A stretch of DNA of 64,000 nt from Polaromonas sp. CF318 (GCF_000282655.1 NZ_AKIV01000056.1:21420-85419), one strand, 5' to 3'. Numbered from the stretch's first letter, positions 33,151 to 42,522 are shown. A program made the numbers and translations. Notes: generated by a model not told the origin, from the letters alone.

Positions 33151-34174
33151 CCTTGCCCCCGACCTGACGCAAGCCGCCGGCTGGATGCCCATCGTCTTCC
33201 TGGTGGTGATGGGGCTGGCGATGCTGGCCTATGTGATCCTGGACGGCTACGACCTGGGCGTGGGCGTGCTGATGCGCCGCGCCAGTGACGACGACAAGGA
33301 CACCATGATCGCCAGCATAGGCCCCTTCTGGGACGCCAACGAAACCTGGCTGGTGCTGGGCGTGGGCATTCTGCTCACGGTGTTCCCGCTGGCGCACGGC
33401 GTCATTCTGGGCGCGCTGTACCTGCCGGTGGCCTTCATGCTGATAGGCCTCACGCTGCGCGGCGTGGCCTTTGACTTTCGCGTGAAGGCGCGCGCCAGCC
33501 ACAAGCCGCTGTGGAACCGCATGTTCTATACCGGCTCGCTGCTCGCAAGCTGGTCGCAGGGCTATATGCTGGGCTCGCTGATCACCGGCTTTGCCGCCAC
33601 CTGGTGGACCATCTTGTTCAACGCGGTCATAGGCCTGGCGCTGGTCGCGGCCTATTGCCTGCTGGGCGCGGGCTGGCTCATCATCAAGTCCGAGGGCGAG
33701 CTGCAGCTGCGTGCGGTGCGCTGGGCGCGCGCCAGCCTGTGGTTCACCATGGCCGGGGTGGCGGCGATCTCCATCGCCACGCCGCTGGTCAGCCACAGCA
33801 TTTTTAACAAGTGGTTCTCTTTCCCCAACATCGTGCTGCTGCTGCCGATTCCCGCCGCCACGCTGGTGCTGTTCGGTGTGATTTACCGCAGCCTGCAGCG
33901 CCTGCCGGTGCGCCTGGCGCAGGGCAATGAATACGGCGCCTGGGTGCCCTTCGGCGCCACGGTGGGCGTGTTTTTGCTGGCCTTCTACGGCCTGGCCTAC
34001 AGCCTGTTCCCATGGCTGGTGATAGACAGCCTGGACATCTGGAAAGCGGCTGCCGCGCCGGAAGCCATGGGCGTGATCCTGGCCGGGGCGGCGGTGGTGT
34101 TGCCCATGATCATCGGCTACACGGTATTTGCCTATCGCGTGTTCTGGGGCAAGAGCACCGCTTTGAAGTATTGA
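33143..34174 (+). CDS. cioB: Cytochrome bd-type quinol oxidase subunit II
   Basis: The 343-residue partner of subunit I, with about eight transmembrane helices. Typical segments are YVILDGYDLGVGVLM (about 31-45), FWDANETWLVLGVGILLTVFP and LYLPVAFMLIGLTLRGVAFDFR. It starts inside the end of cioA (8-bp overlap, with AAGGAG upstream), so synthesis of the two subunits is coupled. No small CydX-like frame or CydDC assembly genes are seen directly after it. The stop codon TGA forms the start of repeat copy B. Confidence 0.93.
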   Translation: MLDLAPDLTQAAGWMPIVFLVVMGLAMLAYVILDGYDLGVGVLMRRASDDDKDTMIASIGPFWDANETWLVLGVGILLTVFPLAHGVILGALYLPVAFMLIGLTLRGVAFDFRVKARASHKPLWNRMFYTGSLLASWSQGYMLGSLITGFAATWWTILFNAVIGLALVAAYCLLGAGWLIIKSEGELQLRAVRWARASLWFTMAGVAAISIATPLVSHSIFNKWFSFPNIVLLLPIPAATLVLFGVIYRSLQRLPVRLAQGNEYGAWVPFGATVGVFLLAFYGLAYSLFPWLVIDSLDIWKAAAAPEAMGVILAGAAVVLPMIIGYTVFAYRVFWGKSTALKY

Positions 34175-34290
34175 GCCCCCACGCTCCCCACTGCGAGCCT
34201 GCGGCGCGCTGCCCCTTTCCTCACGTATGGGGGCGCTGCGCCTGCGGCCCGGCAAAGCCGGTTCCGCGGCCCCTGCTGGTGAAGAGGCTC
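34172..34290 (+). repeat. Stop-anchored GC-rich intergenic repeat, copy B
   Basis: Begins TGAGCCCCCACGCTCCCCAC with the cioB stop codon itself, then CACTGCG, a CGCTGCCCC..GGGGGCGCTGCGCC stem region, and CCGGCAAAGCCGG (34249-34261), ending GCGGCCCCTGCTGG. Same block order as copies A and C, and again in the orientation of the gene it follows. It occupies the whole spacer to the convergent kinase gene. Confidence 0.8.
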
Positions 34291-34306
34291 TCCCTTCAGT
34301 CGTTGT

Positions 34307-36379
34307 TTAGAGGCTGATCTCGGGCGCGGGGGCTATGGATTCCAGCTCCAGTAAAAAGGCCTCGGCCGATTCGTAGCGCTGTTCGGGGTTCTTGGCCATC
34401 AGCTTGTTGACGACGCCTTGCAGTATGGCGTGTTCGGCCGGCAGCGGGGGCGTTTCGGCGTTCAGGTGTTTGGCCAGCAGCAACTCGAGCGACTCGGCGA
34501 TGTAAGGCCTGCGGTGGGCCAGCATTTCGAACAGCATCACGCCCAGGCTGTAGAGGTCGGACTGTGCCGTCACCTTGCGGCCGGTGGCCTGCTCGGGGCT
34601 CATGTAGTAAGGGGTGCCCACCACGTCGCCGTGGTGGGTTTGCGTCAGCCCCATGCTTTGCGACTGCATGATGGACTTGGCGATGCCGAAATCGGCCAGC
34701 GCCACGCTGCCGTCGGCGCGCAGCATGACGTTTTCGGGCTTGATGTCGCGGTGCACGATGCCGTGCGCGTGGATGGCCGACAGGGCCTGGGCGACCTCGC
34801 GCGCGACCGTCAGCGCCTGCGGGCGCATCAGGCTGGGGCCGAACAGGCTGCGCAGGTCGCCGCGCTCGAAGTATTCCATCGCGATGTAGGCGTGCTCGTC
34901 GGTAAAACCCTGGTCATAGATCTTGATGACATGCGGATGGTCTATCTTGCAGAGCAGGGCGTATTCCTGGATGAAGCGCACCAGGTGCTCGGAAGCCTCC
35001 TTGCCGCGCGAATCCAGCACCTTGAGCACGATGGGCAGGCCGTCGGATTCGCGCTCGCTGAGGTAGACCTCGGTCATGCCGCCCGCGCCTATCTTGCGCG
35101 TGATGCGGTAGCCCTTGAGGCGCACCGGCTCGCTGCCGGCGTCGAAACGCAAATCCTTGAGCGCCGAGAGCTTGGAGTCCAGCGCGCCCTTGACGGCGCG
35201 CGCGGTGATGTCGGAATTGGCGCGCACCGCGTCGCTGATCTCGCGCGCGCGCTCGGTCAGGCTGGCCATGCCGTGGATCTTGTCTTCCATGGTGGTGACC
35301 AGGCCCGTGACTTCGGCCACGTCGATGGCGAGGTTCTTGCCCGGTACCACCAGCGAGGTATGGGTTCCCGTCTGTATGCCGGTCCCGGCGAGAGCCAGGG
35401 CCTCCTCGCTGGCCATCACCGTCCAGCCCATTTCCTCGGACGCGCTTTCCAGGCGCGCGGCCAGGGTCACGGTTTCGCCGACCGGCGTGACTTCCTTGTT
35501 CTGCTGCGTACCGAGCTGGCACAGCGTGACGGCACCGCTGTGGATGCCCACGCCCATGGCAAAGGGCGGCAGGGCGCGCGCGCCGAAGCGTTCGTCGAGC
35601 CAGTCGCGGAATTCATGCGTGGCCAGCGCCATGGCCAGGGCGGCGGAAATCGCGCGCCGCGGGGCCGGCAGCGGCGAGCCGGTCATGCTGTCGGAAAACA
35701 CCGCCATCAGGCCGTCGCCTATGAACTTGATGTGGCGGCCGCTGTTTTTGAGCACGGGTTCGGAGACGCGCTCGAAGTACTCCGTGAGGAGTTGCGAGAC
35801 TTCGGCGGCGCTGAGTTTTTCGGCGATGGAGGTGAAGTTGCGTATGCTGGCGACCAGCACGGTGGCGCTGGAGAGCTCCTCGGTCTGCGCCGTGGCCGGG
35901 ATGTCCATGGGGATGGAGTCGGGCTGGTCGCCGCTGATGCGGTGGGAAAAGGCCGCGCGCAAGCGCTGTTCGCCGGCCGCCACCTCGGAATCTATGGCTT
36001 CGCGCACACGCGCTTTTTTCTTGAACTGGGCGTTCACCGCGTCCAGCAGCTCGGCGCGGCTGAAGGGCTTGGACAGGTAGTCGTCGGCGCCGGCCGTCAT
36101 GCCGCGGCGCATGCTGTCGCGGTCGTCGAGCGCGGTGAGCAGCATGAAGGGCGTGTTGGCCAGTTCGCGGTCGGCGCGCACGGTGGCCAGCAGTTCGAAG
36201 CCGTTCATGCCGGGCATGCCGACGTCGGAGATGATCAGGTCGGGCCGGCTGGCGCGCGCCAGCGCCAGGCCTTGCAGGCCGTCGGGCGCGGAGGCGGTCT
36301 CAAAGCCTTCGAGCTTGAGCAGGCGCACGATGTTGCTGCGGATGGCGTCGTCGTCTTCAACGATCAGGATCAGGGTCAT
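34307..36379 (-). CDS. Response regulator - degenerate class III cyclase - Ser/Thr protein kinase
   Basis: A 690-residue signalling protein. REC domain 1-120 is complete: acidic pocket E8/D9, phospho-acceptor D52, T82 and K104. A class III adenylate/guanylate cyclase-like domain spans about 165-345: the second metal Asp (D222) and catalytic Arg (R309) are present, but the first metal Asp is Ser178 (VASIRNFT) and the transition-state Asn is Thr305 (ETVTLAARL), so activity is doubtful. A linker helix (360-415) leads to a eukaryotic-like kinase (424-680) with GAGGMTEVY glycine loop, K453, HRD 543-545, DFG 563-565 and SPE 594-596, all intact. The gene starts 8 bp after a histidine kinase gene; that kinase probably phosphorylates D52, making this a phosphorelay-to-Ser/Thr-kinase switch. 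No membrane segment. Confidence 0.9.
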   Translation of the reverse strand: MTLILIVEDDDAIRSNIVRLLKLEGFETASAPDGLQGLALARASRPDLIISDVGMPGMNGFELLATVRADRELANTPFMLLTALDDRDSMRRGMTAGADDYLSKPFSRAELLDAVNAQFKKKARVREAIDSEVAAGEQRLRAAFSHRISGDQPDSIPMDIPATAQTEELSSATVLVASIRNFTSIAEKLSAAEVSQLLTEYFERVSEPVLKNSGRHIKFIGDGLMAVFSDSMTGSPLPAPRRAISAALAMALATHEFRDWLDERFGARALPPFAMGVGIHSGAVTLCQLGTQQNKEVTPVGETVTLAARLESASEEMGWTVMASEEALALAGTGIQTGTHTSLVVPGKNLAIDVAEVTGLVTTMEDKIHGMASLTERAREISDAVRANSDITARAVKGALDSKLSALKDLRFDAGSEPVRLKGYRITRKIGAGGMTEVYLSERESDGLPIVLKVLDSRGKEASEHLVRFIQEYALLCKIDHPHVIKIYDQGFTDEHAYIAMEYFERGDLRSLFGPSLMRPQALTVAREVAQALSAIHAHGIVHRDIKPENVMLRADGSVALADFGIAKSIMQSQSMGLTQTHHGDVVGTPYYMSPEQATGRKVTAQSDLYSLGVMLFEMLAHRRPYIAESLELLLAKHLNAETPPLPAEHAILQGVVNKLMAKNPEQRYESAEAFLLELESIAPAPEISL

Positions 36380-36387
36380 GTCTATCC

Positions 36388-38373
36388 TCAGGAGATGGGC
36401 AGGCTGACCGTGAACCGGGTGCCCGCGCCTGGCGTACTCGCCACCTCGATTTTGCCGTGGTGCAGGTCGACCGCATGTTTCACGATGGCCAGGCCCAGGC
36501 CGGAACCCTGCCGGTTGCCCACGTTGGAGCCCCGGTGGAAGCTCTCGAACAGGCGCGGAAGGTCCGACGCCGGTATGCCTATGCCCTCGTCGCCGACCTG
36601 CAGGATCAGCTCGTCGCCGGAGGGGTTTTGCCGGCGGTCCAGCGTCAGCACCACCACGCTGCCGGGGGCCGAATACTTGCAGGCGTTGGTCAGCAGGTTG
36701 GTGCAGATGTGGCGCACCAACCGCTCGTCGAGCATGACCAGCTGCGAAAACGCATCGTGGCCGACCGGCGCCTCGAATTCGATGGCGTGCTGCCCGGCAT
36801 CGCTGGTGTGCACCTCGGTCACCAGCTTGCGGCACAGTGCCGCGATGTCCAGCGGTCGCACGTTGAGCCTGAGCTTGCCGGCATCGGCCTGGCCGACGGT
36901 CAGCATGTCCTCAAGCATGCCCTGCATGCGCTTTACCGCCACAACCAGGTCGGCCATGATGTCCTGGCGCTCGCGGTGCGTGATTTTTTCGCCGTAATGC
37001 TCGATGAGTTCGGCCGAGGAAAGAATCGTGGCCAGCGGCGTGCGGAATTCGTGCGAGGCCATCGAGACGAAGCGGGTCTTGAGTTCGCCGAGTTCGCGCT
37101 CGCGCACCAGCGCGCGCCGGGTTTCCTCGTCGGCCTCCTTGCGGCGCGTGATGTCCACATAGGTCCAGACGGAGCCCTCCTCGGGCCGGCTGCGGTCCAG
37201 CGCCGAGCCGTCCAGCTGCACCCAGATCAGCTCGCCGTTCTTGCGCCGCATGCGCGCCTCGGCCGAGAACAAGCCGGTCTGCGTGATCTGCGCGTAGGCC
37301 AGCGCGCCCAGGTGTTCGAAGTCCTCGTCGCTCGGGTAGTGCACCCGGGTTTCCTGGCCCAGCAGTTCGGCCGGGCTGTAGCCCAGCATGGCGGCCAGCG
37401 TGCGGTTGAGCCACTGGTGGCGCCGCGCCTTCAGGAAGGTGACGCCGACGGCGGTGGTTTCCAGGATGGCCTCGCGCTGCACCAGCGCGCTTTTGAGTTC
37501 CTCGTCGAGGCGGCGGCGTTCGCTGATGTCGGACATCAGCACCAGCAGGGCCGGCTCGCCGTCCCATTCGATGCGCGTGCCGTAGATGCTGGCCCAGCCG
37601 GTGCGCAGCGAGGGCGCCATGGTCTCGCGCGGCGGGGTGATGAAGCGGGCCTCATAGGCATTGACCATGGTGCCCGACTGCATGAGCTCGCGCCGCTGCT
37701 GCACCATCAGGCGGTCGTCGGGATGGATCAGGTGCATGGAAGGCAGGCCTATGAGCAGGCCGCCGAACAGCGACTGCGCGCTGGCGTTGGCGAAGCGGAC
37801 TATGCCTTTTTGCACCACCAGGATGGTGTCGTTGACGTTTTCCACCACGGCGCGGTAGCGCTCGGCGGCCGAGCGCGTCAGGGCCTCCAGCCTCTTGCGT
37901 TCGGTGACATCCTTCAGGAAAAAGAGATCCGCTGGCGCACCCTCCCAGTCCACCAGCACGCCGTTGATTTCCACCCAGGAGACGGTGCCGTCGTCGCGCT
38001 GGAACCGCGCCTCAAAGGCCGGAACGACGTTGCCGGCCGCGCGCAGCTTGTGCTTGCCGGAAACAAAGTCGCGGTCTTGCGGATGGATGAACTCGATCAT
38101 GGGCCGGTCGGCCATGGTCTCGGCCTGCGTGCCCAGCAGGGCCAGGCAGGGCGGATTGGCAAAGCGCAGCAGGCCGTCCTGGCCGACGCAGATGTTTTCG
38201 GTCGCCAGGTCGACCATGGTCTGGTAGCGCGCCAGCGAGGCGCTCAGCTCACGCGTGCGCAGCGCGACCCGGCGCTCGATCTCGGCTTCCACGTCATCCT
38301 CTTTCTGCACGCTTCGCCCGCGGCCGGGTGCGGCCGTGGTGGCGGATGAGCTTGGATGGGCCTGGGCGGGCAT
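36388..38373 (-). CDS. Triple-PAS sensor histidine kinase
   Basis: A soluble-looking kinase of about 661 residues: a short coiled coil, three PAS/PAC units (about 48-164, 168-291, 296-416), each followed by DVTERKR/DISERRR/DITRRKE-type linkers, a HisKA domain with SMASHEFRTPLATI (phospho-His 441) and a HATPase domain with N box TNLLTNACKYS, G1 VGDEGIGIP and G2 GSGLGLAIVKH. No transmembrane helix or signal peptide, so it senses a cytoplasmic cue. The start is uncertain: ATG at 38373 is used because the preceding 44 codons (from 38505) are low-complexity. It is 8 bp upstream of the REC-kinase gene, with which it must form a pair. Confidence 0.88.
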   Translation of the reverse strand: MPAQAHPSSSATTAAPGRGRSVQKEDDVEAEIERRVALRTRELSASLARYQTMVDLATENICVGQDGLLRFANPPCLALLGTQAETMADRPMIEFIHPQDRDFVSGKHKLRAAGNVVPAFEARFQRDDGTVSWVEINGVLVDWEGAPADLFFLKDVTERKRLEALTRSAAERYRAVVENVNDTILVVQKGIVRFANASAQSLFGGLLIGLPSMHLIHPDDRLMVQQRRELMQSGTMVNAYEARFITPPRETMAPSLRTGWASIYGTRIEWDGEPALLVLMSDISERRRLDEELKSALVQREAILETTAVGVTFLKARRHQWLNRTLAAMLGYSPAELLGQETRVHYPSDEDFEHLGALAYAQITQTGLFSAEARMRRKNGELIWVQLDGSALDRSRPEEGSVWTYVDITRRKEADEETRRALVRERELGELKTRFVSMASHEFRTPLATILSSAELIEHYGEKITHRERQDIMADLVVAVKRMQGMLEDMLTVGQADAGKLRLNVRPLDIAALCRKLVTEVHTSDAGQHAIEFEAPVGHDAFSQLVMLDERLVRHICTNLLTNACKYSAPGSVVVLTLDRRQNPSGDELILQVGDEGIGIPASDLPRLFESFHRGSNVGNRQGSGLGLAIVKHAVDLHHGKIEVASTPGAGTRFTVSLPIS

Positions 38374-38543
38374 GGAAGATCGCGAAGCGCCGGTGGGAAA
38401 TTGGGTCGGTGGGGATAGCTGGAATGCGGGGCAGGGGTACGGCCAACCTTGCCACAACTCATTGCGGCGGTAAAGACAGGAAAACATGCGCGCCGCATGG
38501 CGCAAACCGGCTAGGCGGCGCGCGGGCCGTTTTCCTGGGGGCC

Positions 38544-39512
38544 TCAGCCGCCGTGCTCGAGCGTGAAGCCCGCGTTGCGGTCCTGGCCCAGCAAGGCGAC
38601 CATTTGCGGCAGGGCGGCCTGCAGCCCGGCCTTGAGCGTGTGCGGCGGGTTGATGACAAACATGCCGCTCGCGGGAAGCCCGGGGCGAACGACTTCGCCG
38701 CTTGTATCTGTCGTTAATTTGCTTGATTTCACCGTTAAAGTGACATTCAGCCAGCTGCGGCTGCTTTTGACCGCCAGGGTTTTGAGTTTGCGCGGCAAAT
38801 CGTGCGCTTCGGGCCGCGGGATGATGGGGTACCAGACCACATAGGTGCCGGTGGCAAAACGCTTGAGAGCGTCGGCCATGCAGGCCGTCACGCGCCCGTA
38901 GTCGCTTTTCATTTCATAGCTGGGGTCGCACAGCACCATGGCGCGGCGGGCCGGCGGCGGTAAAAAGGTTTTCAGGGCCTCAAAGCCGTCTTCGCGGGCA
39001 ACGGCAACCTGGCGGCCCACGCCCAGCTGCTCGATGTTGCCGGAAAGCGACTTGAAATCGGTGGGATGCAGCTCGAACAGCTTGAGCTTGTCGCGGCCGC
39101 TCAGGAATTGCTGCTCGATAAAAGGTGAGCCCGGGTAGATCTTGAGGTGGGCGATATCGCCGGTTTCGGCGAACTGCGGGTTCAGGCCGCGCAGCAGGTC
39201 TATATAGTCCTGCAGCGCCGGCGCCCAGGCAGGGGCTGCGGGCGCTACGGTTTTAGGAGCGGCTGGCGCTTTTTTGGCGGGGGCTGGAGCCGCTTTGGGC
39301 TCGGACAGCAGGCGGAAAATGCCTTCCTGGGCTTCGCCGCTGGTTTCGGTGTAATCGCCGTCCAGCCGGTACAGGCCCGCGCCCGCGTGGGTGTCGATCA
39401 CGGTCAGCGCCGTGTCCTTCTGGGTCAGGTACTTCATCAACGCGATCAGCGTGGTGTGCTTGAGCACGTCGGCGTGGTTGCCTGCGTGAAAGGCGTGGCG
39501 ATAGGAAAACAT
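38544..39512 (-). CDS. rlmJ: 23S rRNA A2030 N6-methyltransferase
   Basis: A 322-residue SAM-dependent methyltransferase. The N-terminus MFSYRHAFHAGNHADVLKHTTL is diagnostic for RlmJ, followed by VIDTHAGAGLYRLDG and the catalytic motif VLCDPSYE (DPSY variant of DPPY). It methylates A2030 in the large rRNA. An Ala/Pro/Lys-rich insert (about 72-96) interrupts the domain after GIFRLLS, making the protein some 40 residues longer than E. coli RlmJ. It is divergent from rplM across a 205-bp spacer. Confidence 0.92.
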   Translation of the reverse strand: MFSYRHAFHAGNHADVLKHTTLIALMKYLTQKDTALTVIDTHAGAGLYRLDGDYTETSGEAQEGIFRLLSEPKAAPAPAKKAPAAPKTVAPAAPAWAPALQDYIDLLRGLNPQFAETGDIAHLKIYPGSPFIEQQFLSGRDKLKLFELHPTDFKSLSGNIEQLGVGRQVAVAREDGFEALKTFLPPPARRAMVLCDPSYEMKSDYGRVTACMADALKRFATGTYVVWYPIIPRPEAHDLPRKLKTLAVKSSRSWLNVTLTVKSSKLTTDTSGEVVRPGLPASGMFVINPPHTLKAGLQAALPQMVALLGQDRNAGFTLEHGG

Positions 39513-39563
39513 GGCCTATCCTACCTTCTTGACGGGGGGAAATGCCCTAAAACCAGCCGAATA

Positions 39564-39593
39564 TTGACGCAAGTCCTTGATTTTTCATATAAT
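39564..39593 (+). promoter_or_regulatory. Strong sigma70 promoter for rplM-rpsI
   Basis: TTGACG (39564-39569) and a perfect TATAAT (39588-39593) are separated by 18 bp. Transcription from here leaves a leader of about 115-120 nt before rplM, long enough for ribosomal-protein autoregulation, although no known leader fold was recognised. Confidence 0.85.
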
Positions 39594-39717
39594 CGTGGGC
39601 TCTGCAGCGCCTAGTGGTTCCGCGGCAGGGCTAGCAAATACTGCCTAAGAGGTTCTCACCAGAAGAACACCGACCGCAGAAAAGAACCCGACAAACCATT
39701 TTTTCGAAAGAAAACTC

Positions 39718-40146
39718 ATGAAAACGTTCAGCGCAAAACCCGCTGACGTGACGCACGAGTGGTTTGTGATTGACGCGACCGACAAGGTCCTCGGACGAGT
39801 AGCCAGCGAAGTTGCTCTCCGTTTGCGCGGCAAACACAAGGCCATTTACACGCCTCACGTCGATACCGGTGACTTCATCGTCATCATCAACGCAGCCCAG
39901 CTGCGCGTCACCGGCGCCAAGTCGACCGACAAGATCTACTATCGCCATTCCGGATATCCAGGCGGCATCACCGCCACCAACTTCCGCGACATGCAAGCCA
40001 AGCACCCCGGCCGCGCTTTGGAAAAAGCCGTCAAGGGCATGCTGCCCAAGGGCCCGCTCGGCTACGCCATGATCAAGAAACTCAAGGTGTACGGTGGTGC
40101 AGAGCACCCGCATACCGCCCAACAGCCCAAAGTGCTGGACATCTAA
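39718..40146 (+). CDS. rplM: 50S ribosomal protein L13
   Basis: The 142-residue protein matches L13 from end to end: [43 protein letters not shown] core, and [17 protein letters not shown] segment ([13 protein letters not shown]), ending QQPKVLDI. It is an early-assembly protein of the large subunit. It is followed by rpsI 10 bp downstream, the universal pairing. The ribosome binding site is weak (GAAAGAAAAC). Confidence 0.98.
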   Translation: MKTFSAKPADVTHEWFVIDATDKVLGRVASEVALRLRGKHKAIYTPHVDTGDFIVIINAAQLRVTGAKSTDKIYYRHSGYPGGITATNFRDMQAKHPGRALEKAVKGMLPKGPLGYAMIKKLKVYGGAEHPHTAQQPKVLDI

Positions 40147-40156
40147 GGAGCCATTG

Positions 40157-40549
40157 ATGATTGGTGAATGGAACAATGGCACCGGCCGTCGCAAATCCAG
40201 CGTCGCCCGTGTGTTTATCAAAAAAGGCACCGGCAAGATCACGATCAATGATCGTGACATCCAGGTGTTCTTCGGTCGTGAAACCTCGATCATGATCTGC
40301 CGCCAGCCCCTGTTTCTGACGAACCACGTCGAGACGTTTGACATCATGGTCAACGTCCACGGCGGCGGCGAGTCCGGCCAGGCCGGCGCGGTGCGCCACG
40401 GCATCACCCGTGCGCTGATCGATTACGACGCAACGCTGAAGCCGGCTCTGAGCCAGGCCGGCTTTGTGACGCGCGATGCACGTGAAGTCGAACGTAAAAA
40501 AGTCGGTTTCCGTTCTGCTCGCCGCCGCAAGCAGTTCAGCAAACGCTAA
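40157..40549 (+). CDS. rpsI: 30S ribosomal protein S9
   Basis: A 130-residue protein with the S9 hallmarks [20 protein letters not shown] near the N-terminus, [19 protein letters not shown] and the C-terminal [14 protein letters not shown] tail that contacts P-site tRNA. ATG at 40157 follows AGGAG (the end of rplM). An intrinsic terminator follows 15 bp after the stop. Confidence 0.98.
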   Translation: MIGEWNNGTGRRKSSVARVFIKKGTGKITINDRDIQVFFGRETSIMICRQPLFLTNHVETFDIMVNVHGGGESGQAGAVRHGITRALIDYDATLKPALSQAGFVTRDAREVERKKVGFRSARRRKQFSKR

Positions 40550-40564
40550 TCCGCTTCATCCCCG

Positions 40565-40600
40565 AAAAAGCCGCCTGGTTTGCGCCAGGCGGCTTTTTTT
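40565..40600 (+). terminator. Intrinsic terminator of rplM-rpsI
   Basis: GCCGCCTGG (40570-40578) pairs with CCAGGCGGC (40585-40593) around TTTGCG, followed by seven T and preceded by five A. A textbook terminator. Confidence 0.95.
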
Positions 40601-40774
40601 ATGGCCCAAGCGGTTTTTGGGGCTGTTTCATCTGTCCGCTTGCCGTTAAGGCGTGTGGACGGGCAAAACACCCGGATGCAAACCCTTACCTCGGTTTGCC
40701 GGGTTAATACTCGATGCGGGCCCTGTCTGCGTGCACAATGCATTCCCCCCGAACCGAAAACTGCAGGGCCTTTT

Positions 40775-41482
40775 TTGAAATTTCGCCTGTTTCGCCGCCG
40801 CCTGACCATCAGTTCTCCGCGCATGTCGGTGCGCAGCTCGCTTCCCTGGCCTTTGCGCTGGATCGCCGGCGCCCTGATGCTGGGATTTTCGGGCGCCATC
40901 GCGTTGTGGGCCTTTGAGTTCGGCAAGGACATCACCGGGACGGACAACGGCACCAAGGAGGAACTGCTCCTGCTGCGGCGGGAGGTGGCCAATCTGCGCG
41001 CGGACCGCGACAAGGCCCAGTCCATCGCCAACACCTCGGGCAGCCTGCTGACCGCCGAAAAAGCCGCCCAGGAAAAAATGATGAGCCAGATCCGGCAGCT
41101 GGAGGCCGACAACCGCGGCCTGCGCGACGATCTCGGCTTTTTTGAAAAGCTGCTGCCGGCCGGTAGCGCCGAAGTCGCCACCATTCGCAGTCTGCAGGCC
41201 GAAAAGCTGTCGGACACCCAGCTCAGGTGGCAGGTGCTGGTGATCCAGGCCGAAAAATCCGCCCCGAATTTCAATGGAAAACTGGACCTGACCGTCCATG
41301 GAACCCAGGCCGGCAAGCCCTGGAGCATGACTTTGCCCGGAGGTCCGCAAACTTTACAGTTCAAACAGTACCGACGTGTGGAGGGTGTCCTCGACTTGCC
41401 CCCCCAAGCCGTGGTACAAACTGTTACAGCTAAGGTCATTGAAGGAACAACAGTCAGATCTGCCCAGACCTTTAAGCTTTGA
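40775..41482 (+). CDS. DUF6776 family membrane-anchored coiled-coil protein
   Basis: The product of about 235 residues has a positively charged N-terminus (KFRLFRRR), one transmembrane helix (about 30-48), a predicted coiled coil (about 62-125, rich in Leu/Glu/Arg/Lys, including EELLLLRREVANLRADRD), and a C-terminal beta-rich domain (LRWQVLVIQAEK to the end). The layout fits the DUF6776 family, of unknown function. A TTG at 40775 is taken as start because AGGG lies 7 bases upstream and homologues begin with a similar KFRLFRRRLTIS stretch; the first ATG is at 40823. It precedes a bactofilin gene by 54 bp, suggesting a cell-envelope or shape role. Confidence 0.75.
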   Translation: MKFRLFRRRLTISSPRMSVRSSLPWPLRWIAGALMLGFSGAIALWAFEFGKDITGTDNGTKEELLLLRREVANLRADRDKAQSIANTSGSLLTAEKAAQEKMMSQIRQLEADNRGLRDDLGFFEKLLPAGSAEVATIRSLQAEKLSDTQLRWQVLVIQAEKSAPNFNGKLDLTVHGTQAGKPWSMTLPGGPQTLQFKQYRRVEGVLDLPPQAVVQTVTAKVIEGTTVRSAQTFKL

Positions 41483-41536
41483 ATTCCCCCCGCCATTTCA
41501 CCCACCGCCACACCGACCCAGCACAGGAATCTTTGT

Positions 41537-41938
41537 ATGTTTGGAAAAAAGAAACAGCCGCCCATCAAAAGCCTGATTGCCCAGGGCAGCTGTATTGAAG
41601 GCAACCTGAAATTCACCGACGGCCTGCGCATAGACGGCGAGGTCATAGGCGACATCCGCGCCGCCGAGGGCGGCTCCAGCATCCTGGTGATCAGCGAATC
41701 CGCCACCGTGACCGGCTACATCCACGCCGACCACGTCATCATCAACGGCCGCGTCATGGGACCCGTCCATGCTTCCGAGCTGCTGGAGCTGCAGCCCAAG
41801 GCCAGGATCGAGGGCGACGTTTCGTACAAGGCGCTTGAAATGCACCAGGGCGCCGTCATCTTTGGACAGTTGCGCCCCACCACGCACCCCGAGCTGGAAG
41901 AAAAACCCACGCTCAAGCTGGCAGCCAACAATATCTGA
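41537..41938 (+). CDS. Bactofilin (polymer-forming cytoskeletal protein)
   Basis: A 133-residue bactofilin: a short charged N-terminus (MFGKKKQPPI) followed by a right-handed beta-helix core (about 13-110) made of repeated short strands such as GSCIEGNLKFTDGLRIDGEVIGDI, GYIHADHVIINGRVMGPVHA and ARIEGDVSYKALEMHQGAVIFGQL. Bactofilins polymerise without nucleotides at the membrane and recruit cell-wall enzymes. It follows the DUF6776 gene in an apparent operon. Confidence 0.92.
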   Translation: MFGKKKQPPIKSLIAQGSCIEGNLKFTDGLRIDGEVIGDIRAAEGGSSILVISESATVTGYIHADHVIINGRVMGPVHASELLELQPKARIEGDVSYKALEMHQGAVIFGQLRPTTHPELEEKPTLKLAANNI

Positions 41939-42107
41939 GCCAGTGGGCCCAGTTTGGCGAGTAAGCGCTCACAAGTAGGGCGGTGCGGCCTAACACGCAT
42001 GGGCGTTATGGTTGATTGAATTGCTGTACTATTTGCCCATCAGCGCCGCCAGAGCCTGAGCCCTGAATCGCGAACGCTGTTCGCCCTGATGATCAATTGG
42101 AGTCCCC

Positions 42108-42473
42108 ATGAGTGCCGTAGCCGAAAATATCCAGACCGACATGCCCGCGCCCTTTGTCTTCACCGACAGCGCCGCGTCCAAGGTGGCCGAGCTGATCGCC
42201 GAGGAAGGCAATCCCGACCTGAAGCTGCGTGTGTTCGTGCAGGGCGGCGGCTGCTCCGGCTTCCAGTATGGTTTCACCTTCGATGAAATCACCAACGAAG
42301 ACGACACCACCATGACCAAGAACGGTGTGTCCCTGCTGATCGACGCCATGAGCTACCAGTACCTGGTGGGCGCCGAGATCGACTACAAGGACGACCTTGA
42401 AGGCGCCCAGTTCGTCATCAAGAACCCCAACGCCACCAGCACCTGCGGCTGCGGCTCCAGTTTCTCGGCCTGA
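42108..42473 (+). CDS. erpA: Iron-sulfur cluster insertion protein
   Basis: A 121-residue A-type carrier with the three conserved cysteines C49 ([11 protein letters not shown]), C113 and C115 (TCGCGSSFS) that hold an Fe-S cluster for transfer to apoproteins. The N-terminal extension and the [12 protein letters not shown] region fit ErpA rather than IscA. A -10-like TACTAT (42027-42032) lies upstream without a convincing -35. A terminator hairpin follows the stop. Confidence 0.95.
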   Translation: MSAVAENIQTDMPAPFVFTDSAASKVAELIAEEGNPDLKLRVFVQGGGCSGFQYGFTFDEITNEDDTTMTKNGVSLLIDAMSYQYLVGAEIDYKDDLEGAQFVIKNPNATSTCGCGSSFSA

Positions 42474-42496
42474 GGCGCTTCCCACGCTCCCGCTTT

Positions 42497-42522
42497 AAAA
42501 GCCGCCCTCGAGGCGGCTTTTT
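42497..42522 (+). terminator. Intrinsic terminator after erpA
   Basis: AAAAGCCGCC (from 42497) pairs with GGCGGCTTTTT (42512-42522) across a CTCGA loop. Confidence 0.9.

Noticed and set aside
34418..36997. Long plus-strand open frame opposite the REC-kinase and histidine kinase genes
   Set aside because: Composition is typical of a reverse-strand shadow; no start site or family resemblance, and it spans two well-supported genes.
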